In this document: positions 8,162 to 14,691 of the stretch, in pieces | Layout: every line of letters begins with the position of its first letter | How positions within the stretch are numbered: the stretch's first letter is position 1 | DNA from: a virus | Strand: one strand, 5' to 3' | Virus record (IMG/VR): IMGVR_UViG_3300044958_000668 | Coordinates: 1 to 64,000 of that record | DNA length: 64,000 nucleotides | Program-made: the position numbers and the translations under genes | Notes under the pieces: generated by a model | The model's input: only the letters and a program-made list of their open reading frames with translations | Told to the model about the DNA's origin: nothing | Database searches by the model: none

Positions 8162-8686
8162 TTATTCAAAAACTCCCAACAACTCCATCTGGGAAACTCT
8201 ATCTCTGATCCAATTTAAATTTCCTTCAAATTCTTGAAGGGTTACATTGCCTTTTTTTGCAATCTCTTGTACTTTTTGGATAGAATCAGCACTGTTTAAA
8301 GAAGATTTTGAATCTTTAGATTTATATGGAAAAAAAATAACTTTATCAATTTTATTTTTAACAATTTTGAGCATGCATTTTTTACACGGCCTAGCAGTAA
8401 CATAAAGAGTAGAACCATCTAAAGTTTGAAAGCCCAGTCTGCTAAAATCTATTGCATTTTCTTCAGCATGTTCCACGTAGTCATATTTGTGAGGTCGTTC
8501 CCAATTTATATCTTCGTCCTTTATCGAAGATGGTGGGCCGTTGTATCCCCAACCCAGTGGACGATTCGAAGAATCTATAATAAAAGCCCCAACCTGTGTA
8601 TCAGGGTCTTTCGAAAAAGACGCTGCCCACAGTGCCATGGCCATATATCTTTCATCACGACTAGGTACTGCTCTAGGCTTTTTCAT
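8162..8686 (-). CDS. dCMP deaminase
   Basis: This zinc-dependent cytidine/deoxycytidylate deaminase (about 174 aa) has the HAEENAI motif (His ligand and catalytic Glu) and ARPCKKCM (the two Cys ligands), and the Asn-rich substrate loop GWGYNGPP. It converts dCMP to dUMP, feeding thymidylate synthase, which is encoded about 40 kb away. The start at 8686 is preferred over 8692 because AAAGGG is at usable spacing only for the second ATG. It overlaps the end of the methyltransferase gene. Length and motif order match phage T4 dCMP deaminase. Confidence 0.93.
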   Translation of the reverse strand: MKKPRAVPSRDERYMAMALWAASFSKDPDTQVGAFIIDSSNRPLGWGYNGPPSSIKDEDINWERPHKYDYVEHAEENAIDFSRLGFQTLDGSTLYVTARPCKKCMLKIVKNKIDKVIFFPYKSKDSKSSLNSADSIQKVQEIAKKGNVTLQEFEGNLNWIRDRVSQMELLGVFE

Positions 8687-9461
8687 TGTCATCCCTTTCT
8701 ATAATTCTTTGTTCGAAATCATTTGGATAAAGAGTAAGAACAAATTGATAATCTAAAGAACTATGATCGATTACAACATTTTCTGTTATGTGTGTTAAAC
8801 AATGATTTAAAACTTTAGACGGCTCATAATAAAACAAATCATTAAATCTGAATTGTTTGTGGCCATCACTTCGTTGGTTTGCTCTATCTGACAAGATCGT
8901 GACAATGACTCCTTCGTCGCACAGGTTGAACATTTTTTCAAGAACAGAAAAAAGATATGCGTATTGATTGGGCGAATCAAGCAATCTGAGATTAAAAGTC
9001 CCCGCAGCAATTACCCATTCAAAAGATTTCTCAAATTCTAAATCTAAAAAATCTCCACAGCCAAAGCTAATTCTTGAAGTCGGGATTAGTTCGAGACCTT
9101 CCCGATGAGGCAGGGTTTCCCACACGCTTTCTGCCTGCCTCTTCGCTTCTTGTATCACATCCTCAGATATGTCTATTCCTGTATATGTCCAACCGCTTCT
9201 TTTATAATGGTTTTTGAACAAATAAGGCAAGAAGTCTCCAACCCCGCACCCAACATCCAACACACTGTCATAATTCGTTTGAGACCCTTTAACATTCTTC
9301 ATAATTACGTCAAAAATTCGACGCTGGTATCCTGAAGAAGACCAACTTGCAGCTTTCCATCCTGTTGCAGTTTCGTTCTCATTTCCGTTTCTAGAATGAG
9401 CAAGTCTGAGATTGTAAAAATTGTTTATAATCTCGCTTGTACCATTAAACTCAATACTCAT
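8673..9461 (-). CDS. Class I SAM-dependent methyltransferase
   Basis: Motif I DSVLDVGCGVGDFLPYL and post-I strand TYTGIDISED are typical of Rossmann methyltransferases; a FGCGDFLDLEF segment and the VIAAGTFNLR strand follow. The size is 262 aa. The N-terminal part (NNFYNLRLAHSRNG and WSSSGYQRRIFDVIM) is a cap. The substrate is unknown. Flanked by dCMP deaminase and an orphan gene, each overlapping by a few bases, so the three are co-translated. A base or nucleotide modification role is possible from this context but not shown. Confidence 0.85.
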   Translation of the reverse strand: MSIEFNGTSEIINNFYNLRLAHSRNGNENETATGWKAASWSSSGYQRRIFDVIMKNVKGSQTNYDSVLDVGCGVGDFLPYLFKNHYKRSGWTYTGIDISEDVIQEAKRQAESVWETLPHREGLELIPTSRISFGCGDFLDLEFEKSFEWVIAAGTFNLRLLDSPNQYAYLFSVLEKMFNLCDEGVIVTILSDRANQRSDGHKQFRFNDLFYYEPSKVLNHCLTHITENVVIDHSSLDYQFVLTLYPNDFEQRIIERDDNEKA

Positions 9462-10000
9462 TTAATCATTATCTCCGAGAGCTTACACTTATCTTCGGTT
9501 TCTCTGGCTATGACAATATAGCGATTTTCATTCAGCCAGGATAGTGCTGATTTATTATTGCCCTCAATTAAATGCGGCAAATGAAAAGAAACATTAGAAT
9601 CAATAAATTTTGTATCTTTCAAATCAAAGATATCGCTGCCTTGAAACCAGACTCCCATCCTTATTAAACACCTGCGAATTGCAATATCAGAATAATGATC
9701 AGAATAGCCAGTCTGATGTTTATAATTAAAAAGAGAATCTATGTCGTGTCTATCATGTACAAAAACGTTGTGTTTAGAAATCAATTCTTTAATCGAAGAT
9801 ATATCATTTCGAAAAAAATTCCAATAGGCGTCCTCATACATCTGCATTCCGAATTCCCACGAATACAGTTTAGCTTTGCACCTAAAGGCCCAAAACCAGT
9901 TTCCCTTACCGGCTTGCTTGCTAACGTTGCCTAAAAATTTATCTCTATTTTTCCCTAAATTTCCCACTTGCAAATAATGAATCAAATCAAAACATTCCAT
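9458..10000 (-). CDS. Hypothetical protein (180 aa)
   Basis: I do not recognise this family. It is rich in aromatic residues (NWFWAFRCKAKLYSWEFGM, MYEDAYWNFF) and has a conserved-looking core VFVHDRHDIDSLFNY and RRCLIRMGVWFQGSDIFD. The last third (HLPHLIEGN, WLNENRYIVIARE) looks folded alpha/beta. No membrane segment. The stop overlaps the methyltransferase start by 4 bp, and its own start overlaps the membrane-protein gene. It may act with the methyltransferase; this rests only on the overlap. Confidence 0.6.
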   Translation of the reverse strand: MECFDLIHYLQVGNLGKNRDKFLGNVSKQAGKGNWFWAFRCKAKLYSWEFGMQMYEDAYWNFFRNDISSIKELISKHNVFVHDRHDIDSLFNYKHQTGYSDHYSDIAIRRCLIRMGVWFQGSDIFDLKDTKFIDSNVSFHLPHLIEGNNKSALSWLNENRYIVIARETEDKCKLSEIMIK

Positions 10001-10310
10001 ATGTTAAATAAAAAAATAATGCTATTTGAAAAGAAGCTATGAAAGAAGCAACAGTCAACCCCCACTTCTTTTTAAAGAAATAAATCAAAGGAATCATTAG
10101 AATTACGATCATAGTTCCTATCATTTTCAATGTCATAAATAAAGCGACATCTCCACCATCCGCTTCTATAAGCATTACTCCTATTGGATTTTTTTCATGT
10201 TCTAAAATTACATCTGCTGTCTTAAACGTCCAATAAGAATCGTATATTGAAACAAAAACAATTATCAACATTAAAAGCGACAAGAAAAAAATTTGCATCT
10301 TTGCAAACAT
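9987..10310 (-). CDS. Small integral membrane protein
   Basis: The 107-aa protein has three predictable transmembrane helices by eye: about residues 6-24 (FFLSLLMLIIVFVSIY), 55-80 (FMTLKMIGTMIVILMIPLIYFF) and 86-106 (LTVASFIASFQIALFFYLTY). A short basic KKK turn sits between helices 2 and 3. A polar 30-residue loop after helix 1 contains Glu/Lys/Asp. The function is unknown; holin is possible but the topology is not diagnostic and no endolysin is adjacent. It is 2 bp downstream of the Lys-tailed small protein. Confidence 0.65.
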   Translation of the reverse strand: MFAKMQIFFLSLLMLIIVFVSIYDSYWTFKTADVILEHEKNPIGVMLIEADGGDVALFMTLKMIGTMIVILMIPLIYFFKKKWGLTVASFIASFQIALFFYLTYGMF

Positions 10311-10312
10311 AA

Positions 10313-10507
10313 CTAACCTTTTTTCTTTTTCTTTTTCTTTTTCTTCTTCTTTTTAGTTAAACTCTCCAACTCAAAAGGCGAAGCAGTTGACCTGCCGTGG
10401 ACAGAGCCTACAACGGCCAGCGGCATCAAGCCAAGAGCGGCGGCATGTCTGGCCCTTGTGGATGCACTAGATTCTTTGGTAATTAGCCAATCTTTGAAAG
10501 TAATCAT
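10313..10507 (-). CDS. Small basic protein with FKDWL N-terminus and poly-Lys tail
   Basis: The 64-aa product begins MITFKDWLITKES, one of seven proteins in this window that share an F/W-x-x-W/F N-terminal motif. It ends in a run of about twelve lysines and a final Gly encoded by AAG/AAA-rich DNA. The middle is Ala/Ser/Arg rich. The combination of a capsid-targeting-like N-terminus and a highly basic tail would suit a small DNA-binding head-internal protein; this is inference. A terminator (10586-10626) and a TATAAATA box 29 nt upstream show that it starts a new transcript. The Lys tract could be prone to frameshifting. Confidence 0.7.
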   Translation of the reverse strand: MITFKDWLITKESSASTRARHAAALGLMPLAVVGSVHGRSTASPFELESLTKKKKKKKKKKKKG

Positions 10508-10535
10508 AAATGTATGTATTACTTCAAGATCCCAT

Positions 10536-10543
10536 TATTTATA
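10536..10543 (-). promoter_or_regulatory. T4-late-like -10 element (TATAAATA)
   Basis: An exact TATAAATA lies 29 nt before the ATG at 10507 and just downstream of a strong terminator, so a new transcript must begin here. This terminator-then-octamer order is the best support in the window for the octamer being a real promoter. Confidence 0.55.
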
Positions 10544-10585
10544 AAATTGATAAATGCAATTCCGACATTTTTCAATTAGAAATTT

Positions 10586-10626
10586 ATAAAAAAACAACCC
10601 TTCTAGCTAAAGTAGGGTTGTTTTTT
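10586..10626 (-). terminator. Intrinsic terminator
   Basis: A 13-bp stem (arms 10589-10601 and 10614-10626, ACAACCC/GGGTTGT core) is followed on the reverse strand by about seven U. The stop codon of the coiled-coil gene at 10607 lies in its loop. A T run on the other side means it could also stop forward transcription. Confidence 0.85.
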
Positions 10627-10792
10627 CCAGTTTTTGAAGTTCTTCTAAGTGAGAATCTAATTCTTTCTCGGCAATCTCTATTCTTTTTATGTCAAAATTT
10701 AAAGGATTTTTTTTAAATCTTTCGCTAAAAATACTTAATTTTAAAAAAGTTTCATCTAGCTTTCCTTGTAAAATTGCGATTTCATTTAACAT
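10607..10792 (-). CDS. Small coiled-coil protein (61 aa)
   Basis: This short helical protein has heptad-like Leu/Ile spacing (NEIAILQGKLDETFLKLSIF, ELDSHLEELQKLEK). No known family. The start overlaps the end of the upstream 115-aa gene by 7 bp, and the stop sits in the loop of the terminator, so it is the last gene of its transcript. Confidence 0.55.
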   Translation of the reverse strand: MLNEIAILQGKLDETFLKLSIFSERFKKNPLNFDIKRIEIAEKELDSHLEELQKLEKTTLL

Positions 10793-11133
10793 TTACCCTC
10801 GTTTCTTAGTATTGCTTTATATTTTAATTTTCCAGATTTTATAAGAGATAGTTTTTCAAAATCCAAATCTCTCTTGGCGTTATTATGAACTCTTTCTAAG
10901 GTTATTATTTTATTCCTTAAAGTAGAAAGCCATCTTTCTGAACAAACGTACCCTGTATGTCTAGAAAAATATTTTATATTTATATTGCCATCAAATGTAA
11001 AATAGTATTTTAAGAATTGTCTTTGAGACTCGTTCCTAAAATATTTGAATAAGTATTTTTTTTCTTTAGGCAAATCACAATGAAGAAACTCGCCTGATAT
11101 AAATTTTAATTCTCTATCACTCAATTCCTTCAC
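10786..11133 (-). CDS. Hypothetical protein, possible DNA-binding (115 aa)
   Basis: The product is basic and rich in aromatic and Lys/Arg residues. It has KELSDRELKFISGEF at the start and FSRHTGYVCSERWLSTLRNK in the middle, which could be a helix-turn-helix with a recognition helix SERWLSTL. The C-terminal half (ERVHNNAKRDLDFEKLSLIK) is helical. No exact family is recognised. It overlaps the next gene on each side, in a three-gene transcript that ends at the terminator near 10600. Confidence 0.5.
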   Translation of the reverse strand: MKELSDRELKFISGEFLHCDLPKEKKYLFKYFRNESQRQFLKYYFTFDGNINIKYFSRHTGYVCSERWLSTLRNKIITLERVHNNAKRDLDFEKLSLIKSGKLKYKAILRNEGKC

Positions 11134-11527
11134 ACAACTCCAAATATATCAAAAGCAATCCTGCTGCGAACTGCTTTGGTATCTCCCTAATGCTGCACTC
11201 TTTGAAAACCGACATTACCAATCTAACATCATCGGACAACATCGCATCGTCCTCTTCTATAACCACGTCAGGGCATCGTTCAATTTTTTCATAAGCTTCC
11301 AGAACTCCCGTGCTTATATCTGTGTTCAGAACCGTGCTGATATTCCTCGGAGAAAAAAGTATATCTTCTCCAATCTCTCCGCCAAAATAATATGTCTTAT
11401 CAGAAAAAAAAGTTTGCATGTGCTTCTTTGCAACTGATTTAGCATCTTTTAAAAATCCCAAGAAGAAATCTCCCATTTCTTCTTGTTTCTCTTCAATTGC
11501 AACCACATCCTGTTCTTGATAACCCAT
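11117..11527 (-). CDS. Hypothetical acidic protein (136 aa)
   Basis: The start MGYQEQDVVA at 11527 is chosen because GGAG stands 6 nt upstream; the open frame extends another 19 codons without a ribosome site. Acidic N-terminus (EEKQEEMGDF), then FFLGFLKDAKSVAKKHM and SPRNISTVLNTDISTGVLEAYEKIE. No recognised domain and no membrane segment. It is the first gene of a three-gene transcript divergent from the lipoprotein gene at 11634. Confidence 0.55.
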   Translation of the reverse strand: MGYQEQDVVAIEEKQEEMGDFFLGFLKDAKSVAKKHMQTFFSDKTYYFGGEIGEDILFSPRNISTVLNTDISTGVLEAYEKIERCPDVVIEEDDAMLSDDVRLVMSVFKECSIREIPKQFAAGLLLIYLELCEGIE

Positions 11528-11633
11528 GAAATACTCCGTCAAGCGAATAAGTGAATAGTCGATAAATCTTAAAATAAATAACATACCATGTCAATAGATA
11601 CATTAGATATTTAAAAGAAAGAAAGGACGCAAA

Positions 11634-12140
11634 ATGAAAAAAGGAATTTTACTGGCATCTATGTTGTTTTCTATGATAATCTGTTCAGGATGCTCTAACA
11701 ATTTATCTCCATTTAGCCCAGACATGAAAAATGAGATAAACAACCAAAGTGGGAGAATAGAAGACATAAAGAGTAATCAAAACGGCCTAATGTTGGAGTT
11801 AATGAAACTTAGGAACGAACAACAGATTAATGCAGACAAAATTGAAAATTTTCAACAAGGTCTATTAAATCTTTCTGGAAAAAATGAAAACTTTGGAGTT
11901 CAAATTTTACAGGGTGATGGGTCGCTGGTGATGGTTTTTGCGTTAGGAACGATTGCCATGATGTTGATTTACCACTACAGAACAAAGTCAATAAAGAAAG
12001 AAAAAGCGGCAGGCATATTAGCGCAGCAAATTGTAAACTACAACGATGATTCGTTAACAGATGGCGTATTCGTTAGCGCAATGTACACAGATGTAGAAAA
12101 AGATGTTTATGAGTTGATCTCAAAGAATCAAAATCTGTAA
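11634..12140 (+). CDS. Lipoprotein with a C-terminal membrane segment (spanin-like?)
   Basis: The N-terminus is a lipoprotein signal: basic MKKG, hydrophobic stretch, then ICSGCSNN with the lipobox Cys20. Residues 31-80 are polar and helical, compatible with a coiled coil. A second hydrophobic helix spans about 97-114 (SLVMVFALGTIAMMLIY), followed by a Lys-rich stop-transfer and a 54-residue tail. A lipid-anchored N-terminus plus an inner-membrane helix is the plan of unimolecular spanins, which fuse the two membranes at lysis. The long tail is atypical for spanins, so another envelope function is possible. AAAGGA precedes the ATG. It is a lone forward gene. Confidence 0.65.
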   Translation: MKKGILLASMLFSMIICSGCSNNLSPFSPDMKNEINNQSGRIEDIKSNQNGLMLELMKLRNEQQINADKIENFQQGLLNLSGKNENFGVQILQGDGSLVMVFALGTIAMMLIYHYRTKSIKKEKAAGILAQQIVNYNDDSLTDGVFVSAMYTDVEKDVYELISKNQNL

Positions 12141-12192
12141 GAGGTAAATGAGAAGATTTAAAAAACCCATTTGCAAATTGAAATAATACAAT

Positions 12193-12468
12193 TCAGACAT
12201 CGTATCCTTGCTTTATATTTTTCAACAAGGGGTATCCTTTACAATTATCACCCAGCGGCACACCAGACGCCGCTGGGTCTTTGCCTTTACTCTGACAAGA
12301 TACAACCCACATTGAAATCTTGGCATCAATAAGAGACTTGTCGCTAATCTTATGTTTTAAACAATACCATTTATTCCAATTTTTCTCATCTTGCCTTAAA
12401 TATCGACAGGTATTTGAATCCGATCCACCAAGAAGGCACACGTTAACTAGTTGATTTTTAGAAAGCAT
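12193..12468 (-). CDS. Small Cys-rich hypothetical protein (91 aa)
   Basis: Five cysteines are spaced as VCLLGG, TCRYLRQDE, WYCLKHK, VVSCQSKG and NCKGYP, which could form a small metal-binding or disulfide fold. From memory, similar short proteins with CRYL and W-x-C-x-K occur in other large phages. It follows the peptide deformylase gene by 4 bp. Its 3' half contains an unusual GC-rich hairpin. Confidence 0.6.
   Translation of the reverse strand: MLSKNQLVNVCLLGGSDSNTCRYLRQDEKNWNKWYCLKHKISDKSLIDAKISMWVVSCQSKGKDPAASGVPLGDNCKGYPLLKNIKQGYDV
12250..12278 (-). other. GC-rich perfect hairpin inside coding sequence
   Basis: Ten perfectly paired bases (ACCCAGCGGC with GCCGCTGGGT, 12250-12259 and 12269-12278) enclose a 9-nt loop, within the codons for KDPAASGVPLGD. 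In an AT-rich genome this is out of character. No U tract follows, so it is not a simple terminator; an mRNA stability or processing element is possible. Confidence 0.6.
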
Positions 12469-12472
12469 ATTT

Positions 12473-13006
12473 TCACCAAATAGAAATTTCTTCCCCTATG
12501 TCAGATATCAAAGTACCATTTTGATGATCTATCTCATGAGCATAAACTACAGCATGCAAATCAGTCAACGTATCTTGAAAGCCTTCAAGAAAAAGACCTC
12601 CTTGTTCGTTTATAGACAACCTACTCCCTGTAACCAATATTTTATTAGACCTATCCACCCAATATCTTTTCAAAGTTCCGTCTGAATTTTTTAAAGAGAG
12701 GCAACCTTCTATGCCTCTCTTTGACTCGGATGCATCTTTAACCTCTGCATAAGAACAATTTACAAGATGATCGAATTCACCGTCTGGACTCTTTACTACA
12801 AAAAGTTTTAGTGGAACGCCAACCTGCACTGCTGACAGACCTATACCATCTGCTTTGATGCAAGCTCTTTCCATTTTGAGACACAAATCGTATGCCTCAA
12901 CCAAAGATTTGCAATCATCCTGAACGTCTTCTACAAATTCGCAATCAGGTATATCCTTTAAATCAACTATATCGGCCCCACGAAGAGGTTTTTTGTTTAA
13001 TTTCAT
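12473..13006 (-). CDS. def: Peptide deformylase
   Basis: All three deformylase motifs are present: GIGLSAVQVG (residues 54-63; consensus GxGLAAxQ), EGCLS (metal ligand Cys102) and HEIDHQNG (HExxH, His157, Glu158, His161). Size 177 aa is normal. The enzyme removes the formyl group from nascent N-terminal Met using Fe2+ or another metal. Many large phages carry one, presumably to keep pace with fast virion or photosystem protein synthesis. Here it sits two genes from ribosomal protein bS21, which supports a translation role. Its start overlaps the ribbon-helix-helix gene stop by 4 bp. Confidence 0.96.
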   Translation of the reverse strand: MKLNKKPLRGADIVDLKDIPDCEFVEDVQDDCKSLVEAYDLCLKMERACIKADGIGLSAVQVGVPLKLFVVKSPDGEFDHLVNCSYAEVKDASESKRGIEGCLSLKNSDGTLKRYWVDRSNKILVTGSRLSINEQGGLFLEGFQDTLTDLHAVVYAHEIDHQNGTLISDIGEEISIW

Positions 13007-13266
13007 TTTGACAAAGCTTTTACTATTCCAGAAACTCTAGAATCTAACCAAACCTTCAAGTCCTCTGGATTGCCTCGGAGGCTAGTGGGAATCTTTAGTA
13101 TCACAGGAATTTCTTCACCATCATTCACGATTAAATCTATATGTTTGTCTACTAGATCTCTAACAAGAGAAGATACCGAACATCCCATCTTTTTAGATGA
13201 GTTCTTTAACAGTTCCTGCATTTCAGGCTCTACTGACAAACTCATTATCTTTAATTTTTTACTCAT
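13003..13266 (-). CDS. Ribbon-helix-helix (CopG-like) protein
   Basis: The first half fits an RHH/CopG fold: strand KIMSLSVEP, helix EMQELLKNSSKKMG, turn CSVSS, helix LVRDLVDKHIDLI. Such dimers insert the strand into the DNA major groove. The C-terminal 45 residues (IPVILKIPTSLRGNPEDLKVWLDSRVSGIVKAL) form another small domain. Size 87 aa. Between bS21 and deformylase, it could regulate this transcript; that is inference. Confidence 0.6.
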   Translation of the reverse strand: MSKKLKIMSLSVEPEMQELLKNSSKKMGCSVSSLVRDLVDKHIDLIVNDGEEIPVILKIPTSLRGNPEDLKVWLDSRVSGIVKALSK

Positions 13267-13275
13267 AATAAACCC

Positions 13276-13536
13276 TTAACCAAAATGTTGACGCAATTTT
13301 TGCTTTAATTCTTCTTTTTTAACATTTGCAGCCGTTTCCTTGGCTTTTCTTCTACGCTTTTCGCCTTTGCTCTCATAAAATTGCTTTTGTTTCCATTGAG
13401 CAAGAATGCCTGCTTCATTGCACTGCTTTTTAAATGCAGAAAACATTCCCTTAAACGCCCTTTCCTTCTCTTCTCTAGAAGCATTGGGATTATATCTTTT
13501 TAACTCTACTCTAACTCTCGTGACGTTAGCCATCAA
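13276..13536 (-). CDS. rpsU: Ribosomal protein bS21 homologue
   Basis: The centre of this 86-aa basic protein matches bS21: KGMFSAFKKQCNEAGILAQ corresponds to the first helix of S21 (RFKRSCEKAGVL), and KQKQFYESKGEKRRRKAKE to the second, with the invariant FYE and basic run. bS21 sits near the anti-Shine-Dalgarno on the 30S platform and affects mRNA selection, so a phage version could specialise ribosomes for phage mRNA. It is slightly longer than E. coli S21 (71 aa), with extra residues at both ends. Two adjacent Met codons make the exact start uncertain by one codon. Confidence 0.92.
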   Translation of the reverse strand: MMANVTRVRVELKRYNPNASREEKERAFKGMFSAFKKQCNEAGILAQWKQKQFYESKGEKRRRKAKETAANVKKEELKQKLRQHFG

Positions 13537-13544
13537 TAAGTTCC

Positions 13545-14687
13545 TTAAACTTTAGGTATTTTTATAAACCTTGAACCAAATCTTTTATTTTTTAGTTCTC
13601 TAACTTTTTTATAAGGGACAATTTCTTCTATTTCCGCTGTAGAAGGCCAGTTGTCCCTATTTAAATCGGGTAAAAATTTATCTAGTCTATTGGTTAATGC
13701 GTCAAAAACATTCACCTTCCAAGAAGTATTATCTCTATGACCTAATATAGTAGGAAATCCAAAAATATATTCTCTAGGGATGTCATCTGCCATCAGATCG
13801 TCTATTTCAAACTCTTTACAATTAGAATATCTGCTTCTCTCATCAAACGCCACAAAGGGGCATCTTGCTATAATTGATAATCTTGAAATGCCAGAGTAAA
13901 AATCTACAACAAGCCCAACATGCCTCATAGCTGCCAATATATGAGAGATGTCTCCGTCATTTATGTACAAACATTTATCTAAAAAATCTCCAGAAATATC
14001 ATGAGTATATTTGTCAAGATACACAACTGGCTGGTATCCTTTAACCAGAAGGCTTTCAACTAGACCTATCCAAAAATTCTTATCAACGTCCACATAGTTA
14101 ATTCTTCCATTTTTCCAGTGCCTAGCAATAGAGTTTGGATATATAAACACTTTAAAACCTTGAGACTTACCCATATCTCTAATGAACTGGTTCCCTAAAA
14201 TTGCAGCCGAGGATATCGCTGGGAAATACTTTTTAACATTCTTGAATGCGTCAAAAAATCCCTGCTTTATTCCTCTATTGTAGAATTTTTGCAAGTCTTT
14301 ATAAGAAGAACAGTCTACAAAAAAATGATTTAAATTTCTTTCGTATCTAACACACAAATCTGAATTGTTTCTCATCCCGTCAGTTTGACGATACATTGAT
14401 TTCATTACAGATTTTTCGCTTATCGACCAATATTCATCTACATATGGAAATAGATTTTCATATCCAGTCCATGAGCAAAATATAAAATATTTAGATGATT
14501 TTAATTCTTCTCTAAACCTCTTCACTATCAAAGAAGAGGCAATTGACATAGATCGCATATCGCCAAATAAAAACAAAACACAAACATTGTCAGGATCTAT
14601 CGATGTAGGAACATTGTTTGAGTCATATCTAACACGCTCGAAGCCACATTTATCAGCAGCATTTTTTAAAAATAGAGAAGAATCCAT
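13545..14687 (-). CDS. GT-B-like protein, probable glycosyltransferase
   Basis: The 380-aa product has a two-domain layout like GT-B enzymes of the heptosyltransferase type. The N half includes VCVLFLFGDMRSMSIASSLIVKRF and FIFCSWTGYENLFPYVDEYW. The C half includes VFIYPNSIARHWKNGRINYV, FWIGLVESLLVKGYQPVVYL and a late GLVVDFYSGISRLSIIARCPFVAFD, which resembles the donor-site segment (a visited object, then a sugar-nucleotide pocket). The adjacent upstream gene is a second protein of the same general plan. No catalytic residue can be named, and transport or scaffold functions cannot be excluded. Confidence 0.5.
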   Translation of the reverse strand: MDSSLFLKNAADKCGFERVRYDSNNVPTSIDPDNVCVLFLFGDMRSMSIASSLIVKRFREELKSSKYFIFCSWTGYENLFPYVDEYWSISEKSVMKSMYRQTDGMRNNSDLCVRYERNLNHFFVDCSSYKDLQKFYNRGIKQGFFDAFKNVKKYFPAISSAAILGNQFIRDMGKSQGFKVFIYPNSIARHWKNGRINYVDVDKNFWIGLVESLLVKGYQPVVYLDKYTHDISGDFLDKCLYINDGDISHILAAMRHVGLVVDFYSGISRLSIIARCPFVAFDERSRYSNCKEFEIDDLMADDIPREYIFGFPTILGHRDNTSWKVNVFDALTNRLDKFLPDLNRDNWPSTAEIEEIVPYKKVRELKNKRFGSRFIKIPKV

Positions 14688-14691
14688 ATAT

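Noticed and set aside
12148-12186. 12-codon ORF MRRFKKPICKLK after the lipoprotein gene
   Set aside because: A ribosome-site-like AAGAGG precedes it, but it is too short and has no other support.
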